Part shown: positions 26,101 to 37,279 of the stretch, piece after piece | Position numbering within the stretch: the first letter of the stretch is position 1 | How the letters are laid out: each line of letters opens with the position of its first letter | Source of the DNA: Cristatella mucedo | Lineage: Eukaryota > Bryozoa > Phylactolaemata > Cristatellidae | Direction: 5' to 3' | NCBI GenBank assembly: GCA_009760855.2 | Contig: WPIO01000089.1 | Span: forward strand, 1,506,001-1,570,000 | Length of the DNA stretch: 64,000 nucleotides | Position numbers and translations under genes: made by a program | Notes under the pieces: generated by a model | Databases searched by the model: none | What the model was told of the DNA's origin: nothing | The model's input: the letters and a program-made list of their open reading frames with translations, nothing else

Positions 26101-27290
26101 AAGTTGGAAGTAGAGCCTTAGTTCTCCAGTCAGGGTCTAGGCTCCGGTTCTGGCTCCTCATTTTATTTGGGTCGTTTCCCACAATAGACTTAGGTAGCCT
26201 AAGTGCGGGACGTATTCCCTCCGTAAGAGTGCTTGTGCTGTTGCGAGCCTGCGAGGAGTGTGGAGATAAAACTGAGCTAGACTGGCAGCGGCTTTGTGCG
26301 CTTGCGAATAAAGCACATTAAAATCCCCAATCTAGGTGTTTCGCTTTCCACTTCACCCCGCGGACTCACGACCCCCTTTAGTAACGGTAAGTAGGTCAGC
26401 GTCAGAAACGCCCGTTTCGCGGCGGCCTGCTTATTGCGCGTAGGCGCGCACCGAACGACATTAGGCGCTAGATTACGCCGCTAGGTAAGCGGCAGGTTAC
26501 GCCTACTCCGCCGAGCCTTCGGCGTTTCATAATCATACATAATGCTGCTCATAAGCCTCGGCTTATCGCGGCTATTTCACAAGCATCTTAGTTCGGCGGC
26601 AAAGCTCAGAGCTCTCAATTATGGCTCAGCTGTCAAGGTTATAGTTCCTAATCGCTGGGAATTACACAACGCATAAGAACGCCGACAGTAGCAGGAACGC
26701 AGCAGTGACAATCGCTGTACTTAGCTGGCTGACATCTAGGCTCTAGGCTATTTGATACTGCTTTTGGTTACCGCTGACTGCGCTCGCGGAGTCACGTGTA
26801 TGGTGCATCCTGCGGCGGCTAGCTCTTTTGCTTCAAGTCGCATTATAAACAGTGCAAATATTGCCTGCATATTATTGCTGATACAGCAGGTGACTTCTGA
26901 CAGATTCATTTGCAAGCGTGCAGCAGCTCACCCTCCGCACTACAGCTCACTGACCTTTACTCACAAGAGAGCAACTGGGGTCAGACGCATACTCTATATA
27001 CCGGCCATGTCAAAATTCGTGTAATAATACTGTTCGTATATCAAGTTATGTACTGGGCCGTTCATAAGCCTCGGCTTTTGTACAAAGATTAGCTGTTTGT
27101 CCAATTATTAAGGAGAAACTACTAGACAGGGAGAAATTAAATCGACTTCTCTCCGGTGTGCCTATTACTGTTCATATAAAATAAACGAGAATACGTAGTG
27201 GCAAACCAGCTAAACTCGTACAGGAAAACACTTCAAACCAAGCAATGAGTTTAGAGGCAGATGGCTTTAAAGCTAACTCCTCCGTAGAGT
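26101..27290. other. unassigned, possible LTR or gene 3' end at 26270-26400
   Basis: A plus-strand AATAAA (about 26308-26313) in GCGAATAAAGCACATT is followed by a C-rich stretch. This resembles either an LTR 3' part or the end of a transcript. No matching second LTR is visible. The rest shows nothing recognisable. Confidence 0.25.
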
Positions 27291-27299
27291 TAGCATTGC

Positions 27300-28262
27300 T
27301 GTTTGTTCATAAAGACCTACTCAAGATTGCGGACATGCGTTGAGCTCCTACATATTTTGAGGGAAATTTTGGTGGCGCTTGATACCACCCATCACGAAAT
27401 CCCTCTTGAGCACCTCTGGTCCCCTACTTGCATCACTTGCAACACACTGGCAATGATTTCGGTCCAATCTCAAGCAGGAGGGGAGAGTCCAGAGCTTTGA
27501 TGTCAGCAGGCAGCGATCATCCGAAGAGCCTCTTTAGTGAAGGGTACCCCGGGGCTTTGTGCTTGGTCCCCCTCTTTCCACAAGTCGTACTCGCCCTCTA
27601 GCTTATGCTTTTGCGAGAGCACAATCTAGGCTTTCATTTCTATACAGATGACACGCATCTGAACTCGTTATTTTGACCCCTTCCTACATACCAGCACATA
27701 GAAATCTCTCAGCTCCCTTGCTGCACGTTTTTCTGGCATGTTAAATTAGACGGCAAGAGACGTTCTCAAAAATAATGACAATGAAATCTACTCACTAGTT
27801 TATTGCAAAACCAATGTGAATAAGAAATTGTAAAGTCGCATGCTCAAAATCATCTCAAAAAGCCTACCTTCTATAGCAATTACTCGAGGTCAAGGTCAAG
27901 GTCCGCCGTGACCTCTCACTTGCAGATCACATCAGCTAAAAAGGTCAGTGCTGCCTACTTTGAGCTGTCATGGCAAAAATTCGGGGCTCCTTTGACATGG
28001 ATTGAGCATTCAAGTTTTTCACACGTGTACGATATCCCTTCTCGACATCTGTTATAGACTTCACTGCTTTCAGGTCTACCGGCCTACCAAATCAGTCGCT
28101 TACAGTTGATGCAAAACTCAGCAGCTAGGCTTGCCTGTAGTGAACGTTATACTTGCCACACATGCGACTTATCACTGACCTGCACTGGCTCCCCTACAAG
28201 CAGCGCATTTGCTTCTGTAAACTCATTTTTAGGCCTCCGGCCTACCCGTCCAATCAGCTTGC
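27300..28262 (+). mobile_element. LINE-A copy, old and fragmented
   Basis: The plus strand keeps the order of the LINE-A reverse transcriptase with many lesions: DTTHHEIPLEHL, then LCAWSPSF-like GPLFP, FHFYTDDTHLNS (YADD degraded to YTDD) at about 27636-27670, then VSCDLSLADHIS, and RLQLMQNSAARLACSE at 28095-28145. It is older than the other copies judging by divergence. Confidence 0.75.
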
Positions 28263-28319
28263 CAAACTACCACCTAGGAAACTACTTGCTCCGTAATTCT
28301 GTCAAGGCTGGAGTACTGT

Positions 28320-28835
28320 AATTAAGTTTTGGCCGAGCTACCGAAAAAGTTAACAAGTTTTGATAGCTGATGATAAACGGGCTAGTAAAATGATTCCAGA
28401 GGTTAAGCTATTTGTCTCCTTTGCTGAGGGAGCTGCCATGTCTCCGGTCGATCAACAAAACGGAGCCGAATTCTTACTCAAATCTCGAAGACCCGCCATC
28501 GCTTGGCTTCTTTATACCTAACTGAGCTGCTGCAACATTGTTAGCCTCCTGTTACAATCAGGTCATAAATGGACAATAACTTGGCTGTTCCATTCCTTCG
28601 CTTTAAGACCGTTGGCGACTAAAGCTTCTGCTTTGCAGTTCCTAGATTGCGGAACTCACTTTCACAAATCCTACGCGATGACATCTACTCCCCTGCTGCC
28701 GACTGTGGCATAATTTTCAACCATCCTGAGCTGCTACTTCCACGCTACTCGCTTTCTTGACTGCCTTCCTGACTCTGTTCTTTGCTGATCACTTTCTGAA
28801 TTTTTGTGAGATAATGCAGCATCAGTTCCGCTACT
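28320..28835 (+). mobile_element. LINE-B copy 4, old
   Basis: It carries the LINE-B C-terminal region and 3' UTR in decayed form (PLLRELPCLRSI-like, WLLYT*LS, CTCACTTTCACAAATCCTAC, GAGCTGCTACTTCCACGCTA). It follows the old LINE-A fragment in the same orientation. Confidence 0.7.
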
Positions 28836-29650
28836 GCCGGCGTTCCAGGGCGTATTGGCGATGCACCTAAGCTGACACTAGCGACGATGCAATGCTCAGC
28901 GCTTCACCATAATTCTGCTACCGTCGGCAAGGACTCGCACCGTTACAAGTGCTGTGTTTGTGACCTACGGACGTGAGTAAAGAAGTTGCTACATCGAGCT
29001 TGTAACACTAGCAGCTTGTCTAAGCTAATTGTGTGAATTTGGAAAGAAAAACGCCTTGCTTCGTATGATTACGCTAAAACGAAGGGAAACTCATCGTTTG
29101 ATCAGGACATCTAGAAACTAACGGTTTAGAAACGTGCAAGTAAAGGTTCAGCACATCCAAGGAACCAGGTAATACGGCGGCGTTTAGCGTAGACCAACGT
29201 TCTGCTATGGGTACTATGCTGATAGTAGAAAGATCAACACGGTAGCCAGCAGTTGTAACCAGTAAACTGCAAACTCTAAGCCTTAGACGTTAAAGTTCAA
29301 ATGAGATCCACGAGAAGCATACAGAACATATATATCAAATCTAGCATCCAAAATCCGAAGTATATGAGAAAATCTGTGTTATGTCTGTATAACCATTTTG
29401 CTACGCCTATGCAAAAACTCAGGAAACTTTCAATATTGTTACACTAGGGCGTCAATCTGAGCACAGCCTAAGTGGACTGGATTGCAGAAAACATACTGTC
29501 AGATTGAGCTATTTAGTGCTATTTGGAAGACCTGACAAGTCCAGCTGCCTTTACCGAGAGAAGTCCACGAAGACTTGGGTTTTTTCTTGATTGGGACACA
29601 GGGCGCATTGCAAAGCCCTTGAATCACCCATGTCTAGTCAGCGAGCAAGA
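28836..29650. other. intergenic, possible SINE trace
   Basis: A reversed T-arm-like word (GTCGGCAAGGACTCGCACCG, about 28923) may be a SINE-1 remnant. Nothing else is recognised. Confidence 0.3.
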
Positions 29651-29654
29651 TGTC

Positions 29655-29790
29655 ATCTTGATCAATGTTTTCACTTTATGACGACCGATGGCGTGGGTTC
29701 TAGTCCTACCGTCGGCAATCCTGTATTGCCTAATCAGAGCTGGTGATACCTCTTGTATTGCTACATAAATAAGGCTATCGAGTCAGCACG
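29655..29790 (+). mobile_element. SINE-1 copy, diverged
   Basis: GGCGTGGGTTCTAGTCCTAC (B-box-like), CGTCGGCAATCCTGTATTGC, TGGTGATACC and CTACATAAATAAGGCTATCG follow the SINE-1 order. Confidence 0.65.
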
Positions 29791-29949
29791 ATGCACCTGT
29801 TCGTTGTTGCTAATCTCGCAGCCGCAACATGGACTTGATACAACTGCAATAGCTGCACTGCCTAAAGCCAGCTGGGGACGGAAGTGGATAGGTCAATGCA
29901 ATGCTGCACGCAGCTCAATCAGGAAAACTCGATCGTGCTTTTTTTTGCA

Positions 29950-30006
29950 GAAATTGTAAAGTGCCTAGAAAGAGACTAATTTCTCCGAGGGCTCTTTATC
30001 AAAAGT
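29950..30006 (+). mobile_element. LINE-A 3' tail remnant
   Basis: Only the terminal hairpin region is present: TGTAAAGTGCCTAGAAAGAG followed by ACTAATTTCTCCGAGGGCTC and TTTATC. No coding part lies next to it. Confidence 0.7.
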
Positions 30007-30009
30007 CCA

Positions 30010-31690
30010 TGCTCGAACGGCTCTCGCTGCAGCAGTGGTCACAATAAGCTTGCCATTTCAAGTAAGCACAATTAGGTTCAGAAATCATGATAATGCACTA
30101 CGAGCCAACCACTGGTCGATATTTCCCTTTTATGTGTACTGCATGCACGTGACCTCCGTGAATATATTATATGCTAACAAGATTGGCAATACTGTTTAGC
30201 AAACGACCGCGGGCTTTTTGAGTAGCATAGGACAATGGGCGAAATATGTGTTGAAAAACTCATCACACCCAGAAAACCCACGTAGTGTCAGAGACAGATT
30301 GTTAGGCAGCAGGGCCACTTATAGTGGCTTTTCAACAGCTGCGGTCGCGTCCGATAACGAAACGACCTGTCCTAATTCCGATAAGTATTTGAACTTGCTG
30401 CTTGATTGCTTGAGCTTACTGCAGCTTTAGAATTAAGTTACTGATGACCCCTAATGATGGCCGAGCCGCAGTGAATTACGATCAGCATAGATATCCTGTC
30501 TGCCTTCGCCGGTGTCCATTTAGTGAAAGAATACTTCGATGACCACAATATTCTTATTCTGTGTTCTTTTTTAATTACTTCAGCCTGTGGCTTACTTACT
30601 TTTTCAAAATTCAGTCAGCTGCGTATTGCAGTACTTGTTTCTGATTCAGCCACGAATGCTGCGACGTAGTTTGCATTGAAAAATTTTATAGTTCTCTATT
30701 TTTCTTACACGTAAGCAACCGTTTTACCGGACGGATTCTGAATCTGCTCTGCTCAAATCTGCTCTCCTCCAGGACCTCAATAGCTTGAAGTTGCAGCATG
30801 GAGCAGCTGGGCTCGCTCGTTTTTTAACAATAATAATGATGCACTTGATAAAGCACATTATAACTATTATTACTATAAAATCCAACTTTGCATAGGTTAG
30901 CTATGCTTGCTACCCAGCCGCTAATCGGCCAACGGCTTAGTTCGATGGTGCCTTGCTACTTAAAGCGAAGCGCTTTAGCCAAGGAAGACGAAGGACGCAA
31001 ACTGAAGGAGCGAGCCGGGAGTTTCGGCCAGCTTACTGCTTGCGCATCGAGCTAAATATCCTGACGCGACCGCCACGACAGTGTGCCTTTTCACGCAGCC
31101 AATGCATAGCTCCGCTGTCACTGCCTGACTGCCCTAGCTTTTTCTTCCGAGCGTTACGAGGTTAGATTGAGACGGAACGGTGACTAAATTTCAGCCACCT
31201 GTCTGCAGAGCATACATGCTAGCTTGTCAAGTCTCGCAGCAGCGCTGTTGCCTGAGAATTGTTACCTAGCCGATACAACAAATTAAAGAGTCCATGTGTG
31301 ACCGTTTAGCATCGCCGTCAGACTGGAAAGCATGCATGATATTGGGACATGGAGTGCAACGTACTCGACATAAGCTCGTGGCTTTTGCTGAGCACCGTAG
31401 CTTGCTACGGTGCGATATCCTTAAGCTTCATTCATGAGCTACCGCTATTGTGGCAGCAGGCATTATTGCCCATACTTGCTAGAGGCAGTCGTATTCATAC
31501 AAATATGATATCGTGGCAACCGCATTAACCATTATCAGTCACGATACTAAACAACGCTTGCATACTACGTAAAGCAGGGCGTTAAGTTACTAGTGTTTTC
31601 CTGCAGGGTGACGCTAGATCAAACCAGTCCTGGCAGTCTCGAAAACTTGGACTATTTGCTTTACCTGCTTATTGACTTGTCACTTGTCAC
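30010..31690. other. intergenic, nothing firm
   Basis: A very short reversed LINE-A tail trace (AATAATAATGATGCACTTGA, 30827-30852) is the only recognised element. Confidence 0.4.
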
Positions 31691-31708
31691 TTACTGCATC
31701 CCTCTTCT

Positions 31709-31914
<206 letters not shown>

Positions 31915-32147
31915 CTTCTACCCCTATCTCTGTTTCATTCTCTCTACTTTCCTCTATACGTTTTTACTATTTTTATCTGTTTGCTATCTCCCTCATCCTG
32001 ATCTCTTTCTGTTTTTATTCTCTCTCCATCTAGATCGATCTATAGATCTCTATCCCTTTTACTCTCCTATTCTCTTCCTCGTCTCTCTTATTGATTGCTT
32101 TCTACAATTTCCTCAGCTCTGCTCCCCCCCCCCGCGCGTGTACTCAC

Positions 32148-32229
32148 CATACTGTAGATGATGGGCTCAGTTAACTGAGAGAGGAAAGTCGCACGACCAT
32201 AAAGCGGCCGGGTCGCTTTATACTCGTCC
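32148..32229 (-). CDS. candidate internal exon, unidentified
   Basis: On the minus strand an 82-base open stretch ends at a consensus donor (AGTATG|GTGAGT) and could start after ATTCAG. It reads DEYKATRPLYGR, then ATFLSQLTEPIIYSM. The composition is protein-like and the last part recalls the seventh-helix NPIIY-type motif of rhodopsin-class receptors, but one short exon cannot prove that. The acceptor is weak; an alternative acceptor (CTTTCCTCTCTCAG) would leave a 27-base microexon. Confidence 0.2.
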
Positions 32230-33087
32230 CTGAATCTCTAAGCTTTCTCCGATTCGTTGCTCCATAGTCCTTCGAGGCGAAGGTGAGTCCTCGACCTTTC
32301 CAGCACCGCTCAGCCTGCGCCTAAGGGCTCAATGCACTTTGCCTGGTAGCGAGATTCAACGAGATCCCGCGGGATTAGCTCGTTAGTCGCATTATCGACA
32401 CGCACTGTCCCAGCTCAGCGCTTGTCGCGTTGCCTACGCTGCCGAGGTTCCTAGGTTGCGGCGTCGCGCGGCACGGAAGTCGAGCTGGCCCCGTCGTTAC
32501 GAGCCGATTGGATGGGGAGGCCGGCCGAATGAAGCCGTGCCGCTCGGTCGCCGCGATCGCTCGTTTGTTCGCTCGTACGCTCCTCGCACCTCCGACGCCG
32601 CAAGGCCGAGCGTCGGAGCTCTCCACGCGACGAGCCTTCGCGTCGTCTCTCGAACAAACACACTCGCGGCCACCTGGCTGCAGCCGCTGCCGCGGCCAGA
32701 GGGGCTCAGAGGAGTGCCGGAAATGACGGATTCCAATTCAGCATCGAGGCTCGGCCCGAGAGGCGCAGCCCGAACGGCCGGGACGAGCGCCAGCGGCGGC
32801 GGCGGCGGCGGCGGTGGCGGCAGCAACGGCGCGACAGCCAAGGAAAACGCAGCGCAGCCAACGATTGAGCTCGGCGTCACACGCTTTAATGCGGAGACAG
32901 CGGGTGATGCGACGGCGCCATACAAATATGATGTCGCGCGCTGGCGCGATGGGAGTCTTCCGGCCCGCTGGACTTGGCGTCGGCGCGGCCTCAGTCTGGC
33001 GGCTGCGAGTGCAGCGAGACGGGCGAGAGCTAGCCGCATCGCCGGCGGCGGCGAAACTGCGGCCGCGGCGGCGACGGCGCGGACTCC

Positions 33088-33894
33088 TCATAGGTCGGCC
33101 ACTGCCGCTTCCGTAAGCACCTCGTACGAGCGGCTCTTCAGCCGCTCGTCGGACGCCGCTAGGAGCGGCAGCAGGGCCTCGCCGCCGCCGCCGCCGCCGC
33201 CCGCGCGCCGCCCCACCAGCCACATGGTCTTGCTGCGCGTCGGCGCCTTCCGTTTCGCCTCGCCCGACTGCGACCGCGGCGGCGCTCGATCCGTCGCCGC
33301 GCTTGCCTTCGGCGGCGGCGGCGGAGGCCTGCGAGCTTCGCAAGGAGGAGCAGAGCAGCGCTGCTGCTGCTGCTGCACCGTCTGCGAGCAGCGCTCGCAG
33401 CGAGCCGGCGCCTGCTCGCCGCCATTTGAGTCCTCGGCGGCGGCGGCTTGGCGTCCCATGCCGTCGCAGACGGAGCCTCCTGCGTCGATGTCGGTCGCGG
33501 AGGAGTACAGGTCGGCGGAGGAGTACAGGTCGGCGGAGGAGAAGGAGTCGAAGCGACGGCTGCCGAAGGCGCGCCAGCGGTGCAGGTCGTCGCGCTTGCG
33601 GAACAGATAGACCAGGCCGAGCAGCATGAGCAGCGTGGCGAGCAGAAACACGCCGGCAATGGCCGCCACCGTGACCACCGACACGTCGAACACCCAGGCC
33701 TGCTGGTTGGCTTTAAGCCGATCTAGAAGCGACTCGATCGCGCCGCCGCCGCCTCCGCCTCGGTACAGACTCGAGCTCGCCGTCGAAGCCGCCGCCGCCG
33801 CCGCTGCCGCAGGAGCGCTGCCGCCGCCGCTACCGCTGCCGGCCGCAGCGGCCGCGACGGCTTCGTCGTCGTCCGCACTCGGATAGGGCACCAT
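33088..33894 (-). CDS. putative single-pass membrane protein, 268 residues, unidentified
   Basis: The ATG at 33894 sits in a strong context (GCAACCGCCATGG); the stop is TGA at 33088-33090. Order: acidic start MVPYPSADDDEA; a low-complexity Ala/Gly/Ser region to about residue 52; a short amphipathic part (ESLLDRLKANQQ); one long membrane helix at about 68-95 (VVTVAAIAGVFLLATLLMLL core) followed by FRKRDD, so the C-terminal side should be cytosolic; then a tyrosine-containing repeat (SSADLYSSADLYSSATD) and a basic/proline-rich tail with cysteines. The low-complexity parts could be partly spurious and introns may be hidden. The helix with a positive stop-transfer and the start context support a real gene. 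No family recognised. Confidence 0.5.
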   Translation of the reverse strand: MVPYPSADDDEAVAAAAAGSGSGGGSAPAAAAAAAASTASSSLYRGGGGGGAIESLLDRLKANQQAWVFDVSVVTVAAIAGVFLLATLLMLLGLVYLFRKRDDLHRWRAFGSRRFDSFSSADLYSSADLYSSATDIDAGGSVCDGMGRQAAAAEDSNGGEQAPARCERCSQTVQQQQQRCSAPPCEARRPPPPPPKASAATDRAPPRSQSGEAKRKAPTRSKTMWLVGRRAGGGGGGGEALLPLLAASDERLKSRSYEVLTEAAVADL

Positions 33895-33974
33895 GGCGGT
33901 TGCCGCCGCAGGTGGCGCGCGCGCGTCCGTCGCGACGACCGCGCGACCGTGTAATGTCCGAATAATTACGTCGC

Positions 33975-34000
33975 GCTCTCTCTCTCTCTCTCTCTCTCTC
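33975..34000. repeat. short (CT)n tract in 5' flank
   Basis: About 13 CT units some 85 bases upstream of the ATG of the membrane-protein gene. Confidence 0.95.
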
Positions 34001-35107
34001 GCTTAGTGGTGCGTCGTCATCGATTTCCTAATTTCGACGCGGCGCTCAAACGAGGCGAATCCTTTAGGCTAAGTGGATAGCCGCAGCTCAAGGAGCCTTC
34101 CCTCAGCGTTCTCTTTCAAACGCCGACGAATCCCTACAGACGTGCGTACACAAAAAGCGTTAGCTGACGGCGAGAGGCGCAACCCGTGGGAGATTCAATT
34201 TCGCACGCGCTCGCGAGCAGAGCGCCCACGCTGCAGCGCTACTATTGCGCTGAGCCCTCGGGCGCGGAGCGGCTGCCCGACGCTGCCCGACGGAGCTCGA
34301 CGTTGCTTCTCAGTGCTCGTAGCGAGCGACACGACTCCGGTCGCCGCCGCCAGCGCCGATTGACGGCGCCGGTGAGCGAGTGCACAGACGGCGCCGCGAA
34401 AGACGGCGGCGCCGCTTTGACGGCGCGCGCGACGGCGCGGCCGCGCGCGGCCGCCGATGCACGGCGACACGCAGCAACCGCGGTCGTCGGCAGAGCGAGA
34501 CCGGAAGTTGCGGTGGGAGAGACGCGGCGTGGGCGAGCCGCTCTCCGACGCTTCGCATCCGCCCGTAACCGCTGCGCTTGAGCGACGAGCGCCGGCGAGT
34601 CGTACGCCGCCGCCGCCGCCGCCGCCACTTCCTGTATCGGCTGGGCGTCGGGCCGGGGCGAGCGGATCGTGCGCCGGGCCGGCGCGGCGCGGCGCGGAGC
34701 GAAGCCAGCACCGGCCGCCTCGCTGAGCGCTATACCTCGCGACGGAAGCTGGCCAGCGACGAAAGCTCGTCTGCTGCGGCGGCGACGCCTGAGCCTCGCA
34801 AGTCCGGCTAACGCGGCTGAGGCTAGGGCGGCTGCCTGCCACAGGAGCGGCGCTTGTCGGACGTCTTCGCAGGGTGCCGAGCCGCGACTGCGGCCGTCGC
34901 TATTTACAGTGCGCGCCCATAATATTAGAACGGACGTCACGTCCGCTAAATTACCTCCGGGTCCCTCGAGGTCGGCGGCGGCGGCGGCGGAGTGCCGTCC
35001 CGTTGGGCCCAGCCGCCGACACTTTGCCGACAGCTGGGCGCCCGAGCGACCTAGCACGCAGGTCCGGAGAGGCGCCACCGGAGGCCCGAATGAGATCACG
35101 GCGATAG

Positions 35108-35151
35108 GCGCGCCCCCGCGCGGCTTCGCGCGGGGGCGCGCGAAGCCGCGC
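35108..35151. repeat. overlapping perfect inverted repeats (two alternative hairpins)
   Basis: Arms 35108-35122 and 35127-35141 pair perfectly over 15 bases around loop GCTT. Arms 35118-35132 and 35137-35151 also pair over 15 bases around GGGG. The two structures exclude each other. Confidence 0.9.
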
Positions 35152-35565
35152 TCGTTAAAACCGCGTCCATTAACTGAGCGGGAGGCCGGGAGCTTTGCGC
35201 TCTTCGCGTCTCGCCAGCGCCTAATGCTATAAAGCGCCAGAGAGGGCCGTTCGTTTGCTGATTCGTGTCGGGCGCCACGCGAGAGCTCCCGCACATCTTC
35301 ACGAATAATTGCGCCGTCGGGCCAATCGCCGGCACGCGCCCGGTCTGAGCGTTTTTTTTGTTTTTCTTCTTTGTAGAGCTCACAGGGATTGGCATTCGGC
35401 ACGAGCGCGCGCCGCTACACTTTGCACGCGCCAGGGCTACTGCGGGGAAGCTTTCGAGCCGAGATGCCCCAATTCTAAACGCAACGACGCTCAGGCGCTC
35501 CGCAGAGTTGATAGCTCGAAAATGTTCTTGTAAAAAGACATCAAATACATACGGTCGCAGAGCGG

Positions 35566-35895
35566 ACCAAAGAGCGCGGCAGACGTCGGTGACCGCAGAG
35601 CACAGCAGCTGTCAGTGGCCGCAGAGTAGGGCAGAGCAGAGAAGAGCGGACGTCAGTGACCGCAGATAAGATCAGAGCAGAGCAGACGTCAGTCAGTGAC
35701 CGCAGATAATATCAGAGCAGAGCAGACGTCAGTCAGTGACCGCAGATAATATCAGAGCAGAGCTGAACAGAGACGTCAGTGACCGCAGATCAGAGCAGAA
35801 CAGAGCAGACGTCAGTGACCGCAGGTCAAAGCAGAGCAGAGCAGACGTCAGTGACCGCAGAGCAGAGCCGACTCAGTGGCAGCAGAGCAGAGCAC
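35566..35895. repeat. minisatellite with GACGTCAGTGACCGCAG core
   Basis: About nine units spaced 30-43 bases share GACGTCAGTGACCGCAG, separated by AGAGCAGAGC or ATAATATCAGAGC. In one plus-strand frame it reads RADVSDRRSEQN-like repeats, but nothing else suggests coding. Confidence 0.9.
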
Positions 35896-35899
35896 GTCC

Positions 35900-37160
35900 G
35901 GTCGGATCTCGTTTGAATTCGCTGCCGTCGGCTCATTGGTCGCCTAGGCATTACCTCGGCTCAGCGCCGAGTCGTGCGACTCTTGCGTCCGCTGTCTGTC
36001 ACGTGATTCGACCAGCGTTCGTCGAGCTTGGAAAGCTATTCCTCAAGGATGCTGCCGAGCCGCGAATGGGGGCACGTCACACGTCATGCCGATCAGGAGA
36101 TGAACTGGATGGATGGATATGCCATTGCCGATTGCATCCATTGGCCGCGAACACACTGCGTACTCGTTCGCTATTAGCTTACTTAAGGGAAAGCGTTCTC
36201 GCACCGCGACGTTGAACAATTATCGGCATTCCTTCGGACGGATAGGATTTGGAGAGGCAGATCACGGGACAAGTCCGCTTATACGGGATGCGTGCTAATC
36301 CCTGCGGATAGATACTACGCAGACGCCACGATATGACTTTAGATCAGAATGTCGAGGCGTTCCATGAGCAAACACACTTGCAGATGCTAGTGTTCTGCGA
36401 ACGTCTCAGTCTCGGGACGTTTCGTTGCGGTGCGGTCCCAGAGTGCAAAGCCCCGGAAGACTCTAGTCAGCTGGCTGAATGTATATGCCTTGCCTTCCTC
36501 TTTGCCGAGCTCGGCAACCCCTAGGTGGCGCTCCCGTGCATTGAACGTGAGTAAATGCACGCCCAAAAAAGCCCGCGTAGGGAAGGATTAGGGCCAGTGC
36601 ACGCGCTAGACTAATGCTAGAAGAACGTGCGAACGTAATGCCTAAGGCACTTCCGTTGCCCGTGAAGGCAAGTCGTCCTAAACAGCGTGTCCTGAGACAA
36701 TTACAGTAATAATGATTAAGATTCCAGTTTAGCTCAATAAGAATGGTGTATGCAATCATTGTCCGGGCTAAGGCTTTCACAAGCGGGTATACACCTTATC
36801 CTAGAGGTGCTAGGTTGTGATCGCCTCGTGTAGAGACTTTTTCCATGCAGCTACTTTTAAACGTAACGATTACTTAGCTACATCACTGTCTGAGTGCAGT
36901 ACACAAATTTGGTTGGCTAACTTAGATTAAATATCCCTTCTTTCCGATAAATTTTAAGGAGATCTACTGTTCTATATCGCTACAAATGCAGTGCAACGGC
37001 TACTAGACCACAGTCTGCTATTAACACGACTCACGTAACCACGCCAATCCGACGCAGTTGTGTGACAAGTACTGATGGAACTGCCTCCTCAAAGCTCGAC
37101 TGACGAGTCGTAGACGCTGCACAGCCATACAAGCAGGTATGCAGATGGCAGCAAAGCATA
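35900..37160. other. intergenic, nothing recognised
   Basis: No exon, RNA gene or known repeat identified. Confidence 0.4.
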
Positions 37161-37164
37161 CCTG

Positions 37165-37275
37165 CCGCACTGATTTGGTCCAGGGGTGAAGGTGCTCGCC
37201 TTGTACGACCGAGTTCGTATGCTCGAGCCCTGCGGCAGATGTGAAGTGCCCGGATAGAGGTTCAGTTATCCTAGG
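37165..37275 (+). mobile_element. SINE-2 copy
   Basis: GATTTGGTCCAGGGGTGAAG, GTGCTCGCCTTGTACGACCG, GCTCGAGCCCTGCGGC and the terminal GTGAAGTGCCTGGATAGAGG match the copies at 17037 and 54372. Confidence 0.8.
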
Positions 37276-37279
37276 ACGC

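Larger units (their letters stand above)
32440..35250. promoter_or_regulatory. large CpG-rich block
   Basis: Nearly 3 kb with dense CG dinucleotides and trinucleotide GGC/GCC runs. It covers the single-pass membrane protein gene and its upstream flank. The many long overlapping frames here are a by-product of high GC, which makes stop codons rare. Confidence 0.55.

Noticed and set aside
32456-33610. 384-residue plus-strand frame
   Set aside because: It is antisense to the better-supported membrane-protein gene and lacks any domain; long frames are expected at this GC.
34242-35402. 386-residue minus-strand frame in the CpG block
   Set aside because: Low-complexity Arg/Ala composition, no domain, overlapped by frames in all other phases, and crosses the palindromic 35.1 kb segment.
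35566-35895. CRISPR-like repeat/spacer pattern
   Set aside because: Units are not constant, spacers are themselves repeats (AGAGCAGAGC), and the context is an animal genome.
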